From: JACCSI01 sp035575715
GTDB taxonomy: Bacteria; Acidobacteriota; Vicinamibacteria; Vicinamibacterales; UBA2999
Direction of reading: 5' to 3'
DNA length: 64,000 nucleotides
NCBI GenBank assembly: GCA_035575715.1
Contig: DATLXN010000004.1
Location: 1 to 64,000 of the forward strand
This document shows positions 58,430-64,000 of this stretch, one piece after another. Positions within the stretch are counted from its first letter, which is position 1; each line of letters starts with the position of its first letter. The notes under the pieces were generated by a model. The model had not been told where the DNA came from. It saw only the letters and a program-made list of their open reading frames with translations, and ran no database searches. Made by a program: the position numbers and the translations under genes.

Positions 58430-59602
58430 TCAATACTTGAACGACGCGAACAGCCGCATGTGGTTGTCGACGACGCGCTTCTTGTCGTCTTCGTTGATCT
58501 CGGGCGCCCACATGTCCCGCTCCGACGTGCCGCCCAGGACGATGCCGTCGCGGCGCGGCATCATGTGGATAAACATCCCCGCTTCTGATTGCGGAATATT
58601 CACGCCGCCGTTGGTGCTGTAGTTCACCTCTTCCTGCGGCAGCAGGACGATCAACTGCCCTTTCAACGGCGTCATCTCGGGATCGCCAAAGAGCGCCTTG
58701 GCGCCGAGGCCGGTGCAATTGACCACGACCGACTCGTCGAGCGCCATCACCTCTCGCGGCGTGTCGAATTTGCGGATCCTGATTTTGCCGCCGAATGCGA
58801 TGACGTCCTGCATCAGCGCGTCGAGATAAATCGACGGCTCGATGCGCATGTCGGGACGTTCGATGGCATAAGTCGACGGGAAGGGATGCTCACCAGGCTG
58901 CAGGAGCACCGACCCGGTCCGGGCTGCTTCGGGGAGCAGCGCGTTAAAGCCGCTTGCCGCCTGCGGGCTCTCGGTCGGCGAATAGTTGTAAATCCACGAG
59001 ATGCCGTACTTGGGACCGGTCAGCAGCTGCAGTTGGCGATAGGCGATCACGACAGCGCGGCGGAACTGTTCGTCCCAGGCGGGTGTGCGCCGATTGAAGG
59101 TGATCAATCCAGAGGTCGGCGTGAACCCGGCGAGCGACATGTTGGACGTGGTGTCGGGCGGAACGGTGGCCGCGTAGATCGTCACATCGAATCCGCGGCG
59201 CTGCAGTTGGCGCGCGGTGGTGAGGCCGACGACGCCGCAGCCAAGCACCGCAGCGCGGCGATCAGGTTGCTCGAGCGCCATCTCCGCGGCCATCTGCCCG
59301 GTGCCCCAGGACAGCGACATGCCCGACCCGCCATGTCCGTAGTTGTGAATCAGCGTCTTCGCGTCCATCTTCTCCGCGCGCAGCACGAAACCTGAAGGAC
59401 GAAACGGGCGGAGGCCGACCGTGGCGCGAATGATCCGATCGTAGGAGACGCGCACGCGGGCGAGCCGCACCGGCGCGCGGTGCGCAGCGGCGGTTGCGGC
59501 GGCGACCGCCGAACGACGCGTCGCGCACCCGGTTAGACCGAGCGCGGCCAACGCCATCGCGCCTTCTTTGATTAATGCCCGACGATCCACGACTCCTCCC
59601 AC
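58430..59602 (-). CDS. D-amino-acid-oxidase-like FAD enzyme with circularly permuted motif order
   Basis: 390 aa with an RRALIKEGAMALAALGLTGC start (twin-Arg plus lipobox). The DAO-family C-terminal signature GLRPFRPSGFV and IHNYGHGGSGMSLSWGTG (about 63-105) comes first. The FAD-binding Rossmann motif AAVLGCGVVGLTTARQLQRR, normally N-terminal, follows at about 116-136, then DTTSNMSLAGFTP and the substrate domain. The protein ends at RRDGIVLGGTSERDM, the piece that normally precedes GLRPxR. All parts are present, so it looks permuted, not truncated. It probably oxidises an amino acid or imino acid in the envelope. Confidence 0.8.
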   Translation of the reverse strand: MGGVVDRRALIKEGAMALAALGLTGCATRRSAVAAATAAAHRAPVRLARVRVSYDRIIRATVGLRPFRPSGFVLRAEKMDAKTLIHNYGHGGSGMSLSWGTGQMAAEMALEQPDRRAAVLGCGVVGLTTARQLQRRGFDVTIYAATVPPDTTSNMSLAGFTPTSGLITFNRRTPAWDEQFRRAVVIAYRQLQLLTGPKYGISWIYNYSPTESPQAASGFNALLPEAARTGSVLLQPGEHPFPSTYAIERPDMRIEPSIYLDALMQDVIAFGGKIRIRKFDTPREVMALDESVVVNCTGLGAKALFGDPEMTPLKGQLIVLLPQEEVNYSTNGGVNIPQSEAGMFIHMMPRRDGIVLGGTSERDMWAPEINEDDKKRVVDNHMRLFASFKY

Positions 59603-59787
59603 CGCAGATTAAGCCAACGAGATTTCAACACGGAAAGCCAGACCACGGATGGTCGGACCACAGATTCCAAAGATTTGACAGAATCAAACCGGGCAAGGAC
59701 AGTCGAGTGGAAGAATCGGCGGGTTGAGCATATCGAATTCGGCGTCGGCCTCGTTAGGCTAAACTCGCGCGGAGAAGTTGTTTTTCG
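59603..59787. other. Divergent gap, nothing identified
   Basis: 185 bases between the divergent DAO-like and sialidase-like genes. In the frame of the sialidase-like gene a TAG stands 33 bases before its ATG, so no missing exported N-terminus is encoded directly upstream. Confidence 0.5.
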
Positions 59788-61302
59788 ATGGGCAAGAAAA
59801 TCGTCGTCGGCTACAACGACTCGCTAGGCTTCTACGACAACCGTCAGGGCCTGAGCGGTTACGCTTACTCGACCAACGGCGGTAACACATTCATTGACGC
59901 CGGTGGCCTTCCGCCACGGGTGCCGTCAGGGGCGCCGGCCGGCACCCCGGGTTCCGACGCCTACTTCGGCGACCCAGTGCTGGTCGTGCACCACCGGACC
60001 GAGACGTTTTTCTACGCGTCGATTTATCAGAACCAGGCTGGTATTTTCACGTTGAGCGTGAATCGCGGCCGATTCCAGAAGGCACCGAAGCCCGCCACAA
60101 TGCCGACCGAGAGCCGTTCGAACACCAACTGTCTGAACGATGCCGCCAGCTTCGGCGCCCCAGACCCGCCCAACGCGAGCAACGAGCGGATCATCTGGGA
60201 GCCTCCCGTGGAAGCGGTGCTGCCGCCGTTTCTTGGTCAGGAGAATGATGACTTCCTCGATAAGGAATGGCTGTATGTCGATCAGCGAACCGGCACTCTG
60301 TTCCTGACCTATACCCGGTTCCAGGCCGACGGGTCGACCCCGATCGAGCTGGTGCGCTGCATTGGCTGCGCTAACGATCCCGCGGGGCTGCTTGTCTTCA
60401 CCCCCCCGACGGTCATCGTGCCCAACGAGGACCTGGAGTTCAACCAGGCGACGCAGCCGTATACGACACCCAGCGGCCGTCTCATCGTGACCTGGCTCGC
60501 GCGCCAGTTCGGCCCTGCGCCGCGATTCCCGGAAGTGCAGCAGCGGATCGAGTATGCGTACTCGGACAATCCGGAGGACGCGGTTCCCGTGTTCACTACC
60601 GAGCAGCTGCTCGCCGTGGTCAATCCTCAAGGGGAGCCTCCCGGATATAACCGGCGACGCGCCACGATCCTAAACGCGCCTTACATCACGGTGGATGCCG
60701 GCTCCGACGACGGAGTCGATACGGATCAGGAGGCTTCCCGCCCTGGATTCGGGAACGTCTACATCACCTACTTCAGCGGGAAAACACCGCTGGGATCGGT
60801 CACCAGGGCGGCTGACATCTTCGTCAGCACGTCGGCCGACGACGGCACGACTTTCGGTCCGCCGGTGAAGGTCAACGACGATGTCACGAATACGGCCCAC
60901 GTCTTTCCAAGCGTGCAGGCCAACAAACACGGAGATGTGTATGTCGCCTGGATCGACCGCAGAGAGGATCCGGAGCCGTTCAGTGCAGGCGGGAACATTC
61001 TGAACAATACATGGGCGGCAGTGTCGAAGGACCTCGGAGTGACCTTCGGGCACAACAAGGTGCAGACCGACGTGGCGACATCCTGGTTCACGCGCGAGGA
61101 CTCCCGGCCCGATTATGGAGACTACAACTCCAGCGAACTGCTGGGCTTCAACCAGTTCGTTACAGTATGGGCGGACGGACGGTTCCCTCCGGGCACCGGC
61201 CAGATCCTGTTGCCGGTTAGTCCGGCGGTTCGCCTCCTGGCAACGCCGGACACCCTGTTCACCATCGCACAGGGTCTGGGGGTTGGAGGAGGATCGCAGT
61301 AG
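59788..61302 (+). CDS. Sialidase-like (BNR-type) protein, apparently lacking its export signal
   Basis: 504 aa from ATG 59788. It begins GKKIVVGYNDSLGFYDNRQG and GYAYSTNGGNTFIDAGGLPP, an Asp-box-like S-x-D/N-G-G-x-T-F repeat. Others are FVSTSADDGTTFGPPVKVND and AAVSKDLGVTFGHN. YVAWIDRREDPEP and FVTVWADGRFPPG fit sialidase-family propellers. Relatives normally carry a signal peptide and more residues before this point. Here none is encoded and only a weak ribosome site is present, so the 5' end may be lost. The substrate is unknown. A terminator follows. Confidence 0.6.
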   Translation: MGKKIVVGYNDSLGFYDNRQGLSGYAYSTNGGNTFIDAGGLPPRVPSGAPAGTPGSDAYFGDPVLVVHHRTETFFYASIYQNQAGIFTLSVNRGRFQKAPKPATMPTESRSNTNCLNDAASFGAPDPPNASNERIIWEPPVEAVLPPFLGQENDDFLDKEWLYVDQRTGTLFLTYTRFQADGSTPIELVRCIGCANDPAGLLVFTPPTVIVPNEDLEFNQATQPYTTPSGRLIVTWLARQFGPAPRFPEVQQRIEYAYSDNPEDAVPVFTTEQLLAVVNPQGEPPGYNRRRATILNAPYITVDAGSDDGVDTDQEASRPGFGNVYITYFSGKTPLGSVTRAADIFVSTSADDGTTFGPPVKVNDDVTNTAHVFPSVQANKHGDVYVAWIDRREDPEPFSAGGNILNNTWAAVSKDLGVTFGHNKVQTDVATSWFTREDSRPDYGDYNSSELLGFNQFVTVWADGRFPPGTGQILLPVSPAVRLLATPDTLFTIAQGLGVGGGSQ

Positions 61303-61345
61303 GCGGGCAAGAAACCGGTAAATCGCGCACCGGATAGGAAGTTTG

Positions 61346-61388
61346 AAAAGGGCGTCGCCCGGTGTCAACCGCCGCGCGGCGCCCTTTT
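61346..61388. terminator. Bidirectional terminator hairpin
   Basis: AAAAGGGCG (61346-61354) pairs perfectly with CGCCCTTTT (61380-61388), with A/T runs on both sides. It lies between the sialidase-like gene (plus) and the minus-strand operon ending at 61570, so it can serve both. Confidence 0.75.
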
Positions 61389-61569
61389 ATTTCCTGACCG
61401 CCCGGCCAGTCCTGAGGACCTGAGAGAGTAGTCGCGGAGCCGCCGGTATCGCGTAAACACCAGCGCGCGTTTGTCTGATTACCGCGAGCTTCCGGCGCCA
61501 AGCATTCGGTCCCCCGGCAACCTCGCCCTTGACGCGTTGCGGTGCGAGACACCGGCCGTTCATCTTGGC
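61389..61569. other. Intergenic region, nothing identified
   Basis: About 180 bases after the terminator with no convincing frame, repeat or RNA. Confidence 0.5.
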
Positions 61570-61998
61570 TTATGGTGAGGCGTTCGCCGGAAACTCGGCG
61601 TCGAGGAGAGCACGCAGTCCGGGCCAGTCGGACACGACGGACACGTCGGGCAGCCAGTGAAAGACATTCCCGCGCACGCCGACGACAATGACCCGTTTGT
61701 GCAACGCAAGGGCATAGCCGGTCTCGACATGCCGGCCGCCGCGCCCGACGGTCGCCGCTTGCGGGGGATTGAACACCACCACGAGGTTTGCATCGGCGAT
61801 GTCCTCGAGATCGTGACGGGCAATCTCGGCGAGGCGCGCTGCCGCGCCGTCCTCGTGGACGCGGGCGGTCGCCGGACCAGCTGTCGCCGCATCAAGCCAC
61901 CGGGAAGTGATGACATAACCTGCGGCGACGAGCGCCTGTCGCACTTCGCACAAGGCGAGTCCGTCCTCGAACTGGCCGCTGAGATAAATCCTGGTCAA
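61570..61998 (-). CDS. Nucleoside 2-deoxyribosyltransferase-like protein
   Basis: 142 aa from TTG 61998, which overlaps the stop of the preceding gene (TTGA). RIYLSGQFEDGLALCEVRQA at the start, HDLEDIADANLVVVFNPPQ in the middle, and GRGGRHVETGYALALHKRVI with the conserved Glu, then VGVRGNVFHWLPDV, fit the nucleoside 2-deoxyribosyltransferase-like fold (sugar exchange or hydrolysis of nucleosides). Its catalytic role here is unproven. It is the last gene of a three-gene minus-strand operon with the putative selenoprotein. Confidence 0.65.
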   Translation of the reverse strand: MTRIYLSGQFEDGLALCEVRQALVAAGYVITSRWLDAATAGPATARVHEDGAAARLAEIARHDLEDIADANLVVVFNPPQAATVGRGGRHVETGYALALHKRVIVVGVRGNVFHWLPDVSVVSDWPGLRALLDAEFPANASP

Positions 61999-62819
61999 GA
62001 GCGATTCGTTAGCGGCGGGAGGGAGGCGGCCTCGAGCTCGAGGCCCTCTCGGCGCGCCTGCGCCCACGTAATCGGCAGCCTGTGGACATCGCCGCTGATG
62101 CGGGCATGCTCCACATACGCGAGCGCGTCCATGATGATTCTTCTCTGCAGCGACGGGTGGAACGGCACACCAAAGTGATGGCCCATGCGGAACGGCACAA
62201 ACACCGCGCGCGGCGGCTTGGCGCGGTCGGTCACGTCAAGCGCCACGGTGATGGACACGGTGGGGACGCCTCGTCGTTCGATGGCGCGCTGGACCAGCGC
62301 GATGGACTGGTGTCATATGGGTCAGGCGGGCGCCAGGAGCACCACGTCTGGCTGTTCAGCCACGACTGCGTCGGCGAGCTCCTGCGCGAGGGTTCGTTCG
62401 AAGCGGACCGGATCCATGTTGTATCCGATGAAGGAAAAAAATTCTGGCGTCAGCCCGCCGATGGCGCCCTCTGCCGCCAGCTCTTGCAGTCGTTCGATCG
62501 GAAAGATCACGTTGAGGTCGCGAGCCGCACCGTCGGTCGGGTATTTCAACTGATGGATTTCCAGATCCTCGACCCGCGATGTGCTCGGGACGCGGCGAAA
62601 CGAGTAGTCGCCCACCGGATGCACGACGTCGAAGGGCAGCGTACCCCTCGGCTGCACCCCTGCGGAACTGACGAACGCCACGCGTGCTTCGCGAATCGGC
62701 CGCGTGAACGAAACCAATGCTACGTCATCCGCCGAGACGATCATCGATCCGGGATAGCGCTCGTTGACCGTGTCCCACAGACCCGGCCGCAGCTGCGCCC
62801 CTTCAGAGTTGTCCATCAT
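61995..62819 (-). CDS. GrdB/PrdB-like reductase family protein with two in-frame TGA codons (putative double-Sec selenoprotein)
   Basis: 274 residues if both TGA codons are read, from ATG 62819 (AGGAG 9 bases before it) to TGA 61995. The frame is broken only by TGA at 62322-62324 and TGA at 62313-62315, giving PDVVLLAPA-U-PY-U-HQSIALVQRAIERRG. Before them come REARVAFVSSAGVQPRG and RVEDLEIHQLKYPTDGAARD; after them PPRAVFVPFRMGHHFGVPF and PSLQRRIIMDALAYVEH. Both halves fit the glycine/sarcosine/betaine/D-proline reductase selenoprotein B family, and homology continues through the TGA pair. A hairpin with a GGTCC loop (62285-62301) starts 11 bases past the second TGA. Nonsense mutation is the alternative. 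No sel genes are in this window. Confidence 0.7.
62285..62301 (-). promoter_or_regulatory. Candidate bacterial SECIS hairpin
   Basis: On the mRNA strand CGCGCU, GGUCC, AGCGCG forms a perfect 6-base stem with a 5-base loop starting with G. The loop begins 17 bases after the second UGA and 26 after the first, within the 16-37 base window described for bacterial SECIS elements. GC-rich coding DNA makes hairpins easily, so this is suggestive only. Confidence 0.5.
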
Positions 62820-63093
62820 GAATCCATTCTCCTGAGCGCTGAACAAAGTAGAAGTGCAGGTGAAAAAAGAGATGCGCCAGCGTGGCTGCGGACTGATGGT
62901 CGATCGCCCCGAGGATGAACGCACGATCGGTCGGCGGCACATCGAGCAGCAGCGTCAGGGCCTCCACCCACGCCTTGTCGATCTCTTTGCGGCCGGCGTC
63001 CTCGTTGCCATCGCCCAGGTGCAGACGAACGTAACGAAGCAGGCGGTCGTGATCGCCAGCGATCACGGCCTCTTTGAGGTATTGCACCGACAC
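62803..63093 (-). CDS. 96-aa protein upstream of the putative selenoprotein, unknown function
   Basis: GTG start at 63093 with AGGAG 10 bases upstream. SVQYLKEAVIAGDHDRLLRY, GRKEIDKAWVEALTLLLDV and HQSAATLAHLFFHLHFYFVQ suggest an all-helical protein rich in His and aromatic residues near the C-terminus. I do not recognise a family. It overlaps the next gene by 17 bases, so the two are coupled, and it may be a partner of the reductase-like protein. Confidence 0.55.
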   Translation of the reverse strand: MSVQYLKEAVIAGDHDRLLRYVRLHLGDGNEDAGRKEIDKAWVEALTLLLDVPPTDRAFILGAIDHQSAATLAHLFFHLHFYFVQRSGEWIHDGQL

Positions 63094-63120
63094 GGTCAGA
63101 CTCCTGGTGAATTCGGTTGG

Positions 63121-63243
63121 CTACTGGGCCGAGAGACTCTTCAGAAGCGCGATCATATCCTCCCGCCCGGCGCGCGCGTAACCGCGCCCAGCGTAACCAG
63201 CAACGAAGGTTTCAGTAAAACTTGTGTGAGAGGAGAGACCATG
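63121..63243 (-). pseudogene. Possible 3' fragment of a cytochrome c-like gene
   Basis: An open stretch of 40 codons without a start ends GYARAGREDMIALLKSLSAQ then TAG. The ending resembles the C-terminus of c-type cytochromes (D-x-x-x-L/I-I-A-x-L-K-S-L). A stop lies just upstream in frame and no CXXCH is present. It may be chance. Confidence 0.25.
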
Positions 63244-63252
63244 TCAATTAGC

Positions 63253-63714
63253 TTTCGAATGGATCGACTCCGAACAAAGTAACGATCGCCGGTCACGTAG
63301 CGGTGCCGAAAAAGTTACAAAACGGTCACATTGCCACGAAGCTGCACAGCTCATTGGTGCCTGGCCCAAACCTGCGCACCACCCCATGTCGCGACTATGT
63401 GCTCACCGGGCAGAACTTCTCCACACCAGACTTCCGCACACCGGATCAAGGTGACACCGTCCAAACCGGCGCCTTCGTTCCCTTCGGCACGCCAACCACG
63501 CCCGGACAGCGAATCCCGGGAACCAATAAATGCGGCGGCGCGATTCTCGTCTTCGATCCTGGCGACCCCGAGAGGACGCTGCGCCCGGTGGCCGACGGCT
63601 TCCGCAACGTGATCGGTCTCGCCTGGACACCCGGCCGGCGAACTGTTGGCCGCTGTCAATGGGTACGACGTCCGCGGATCGCGGCCGATCAACGATCAGT
63701 TCGACGCGACCTAC
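63253..63714 (+). pseudogene. Fragment of a glucose/sorbosone dehydrogenase-like gene, frameshifted
   Basis: Frame 1 reads NKVTIAGHVAVPKKLQNGHI, then TNKCGGAILVFDPGDPERTL and RPVADGFRNVIGLAW. Homology then continues in another frame from about 63637 with GELLAAVNGYDVRGSRPIND, QFDATYRVR. These are segments of PQQ-dependent sugar dehydrogenases. About two bases seem to be missing between 63626 and 63637. There is no N-terminal or C-terminal part, so this is a gene piece. Confidence 0.55.
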
Positions 63715-64000
63715 CGTGTGCGCATCGATGCCGCCGTCTCGCGCGACCACGGGGCCACGTGGGCACGCGATGTCCTGGTGTACGCCTCCCCTGCCGGCGC
63801 GGTGTGCGAGTGTTGTCACCCGTCTGTCGCGATCGGTGACGCGGGCGACTTCGCCCTCATGTTCCGCAACAACCTGGACGGCAATCGCGACATGTACGTG
63901 ACGCGGTCCGCCGACGGCGTGAGATTCGCGCCTGTGACGAAACTCGTACGGGCTCGTGGGCCATCAACGCATGCCCCATGGACGGCGGTGCCATCGGCTT
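63715..64000 (+). pseudogene. Fragment of a second sialidase-like gene, frameshifted, cut by window edge
   Basis: Directly joined in frame to the dehydrogenase fragment: AAVSRDHGATWARDVLVYAS (Asp-box-like), then CECCHPSVAIGDAGDFALMF and NNLDGNRDMYVTRSADGVRF. Near 63946 the homology moves to another frame, GSWAINACPMDGGAIG, as if one base were lost. The CECCHP motif is typical of a sialidase-like family. It runs off the end of the window. Confidence 0.55.

Noticed and set aside
61995..62258. Separate 87-aa gene downstream of the TGA pair
   Set aside because: It has no ribosome site and its sequence continues the same family as the frame before the TGAs, in the same frame.
62854..63282. 142-codon plus-strand frame near the window end
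   Set aside because: It is antisense to the 96-aa gene, which has a ribosome site and coupling to the next gene; its composition is that of a shadow.
63241..63282. 13-codon frame after GAGGAGA at 63229
   Set aside because: Good ribosome site, but too short to judge; it may be the broken 5' end of the dehydrogenase fragment.
1..64000. tRNA or rRNA genes
   Set aside because: Gaps were read for cloverleaf or rRNA-like sequence and none was found; a covariance-model search was not possible here.

Overview
This window looks like GC-rich chromosomal DNA from a free-living bacterium, probably an Acidobacteriota of the Vicinamibacteria type. That placement is inferred from gene content: many secreted PD40/TolB-propeller enzymes, a DUF5916 outer-membrane-type protein, secreted creatininase-like, M14 and M24 proteins, very tight gene packing, and short tandem heptamer/octamer repeats in the few intergenic gaps. 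I see no rRNA, tRNA, insertion sequence, prophage or CRISPR array.

Layout. 0-15 kb: a cut S9 peptidase, a secreted duplicated-domain protein, DUF2339 membrane protein, pxpA (5-oxoprolinase subunit A), an orphan DGQHR/DndB-like gene, M14 and M24 peptidases, DUF4112, DUF5916 and an HGSNAT-like acyltransferase. 15-21 kb: OsmC, an FTR1 iron permease with a Fur-box-like 7-1-7 inverted repeat, a GT-C membrane protein, a GNAT protein and formate-THF ligase. 21-26.3 kb: a glycan-assembly cluster (ALG1-like GT, WecA/MraY-family phosphosugar transferase, ALG11-like GT4, PglK-like ABC flippase). 26.5-37.5 kb: secreted methyltransferase, serine hydrolase, MOSC, creatininase-like protein, lipocalin-like protein, a 1117-aa propeller amidohydrolase, PEBP, HemQ, CoA-pyrophosphatase Nudix, Pcm and YfiT/DinB. 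37.5-42.7 kb: heme A synthase, a tiny signal-peptide-like ORF, OtsB, OtsA and a GH15 enzyme in one direction. 43-50 kb: DUF2062, a hybrid histidine kinase, an STT3/AglB-type oligosaccharyltransferase homologue, a second GT-C protein and a lipoprotein methyltransferase. 50-59.6 kb: a membrane-anchored propeller, MBL hydrolase, exonuclease III, hemerythrin, cysteine-cluster protein, acyl-CoA synthetase, two small exported/membrane proteins and a D-amino-acid-oxidase-like protein whose motif order is circularly permuted. 59.7-64 kb: a sialidase-like protein that may be 5'-truncated, a minus-strand operon containing a GrdB/PrdB-like gene interrupted by two in-frame TGA codons, and broken fragments of a sugar dehydrogenase and a second sialidase-like gene.

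The two observations I rate highest are: (1) the gene at 61995-62819, an open frame across two TGA codons spaced U-x-x-U, followed by a GC-rich hairpin at the spacing expected of a bacterial SECIS, so a likely double-selenocysteine protein; and (2) bacterial homologues of ALG7/WecA, ALG1, ALG11, a PglK-type flippase and an AglB-type STT3, which together could form a lipid-linked oligosaccharide and protein N-glycosylation pathway. The trehalose block (synthesis plus GH15 hydrolase behind heme A synthase) and the iron/heme genes (FTR1, HemQ, CtaA) are the clearest metabolic themes.
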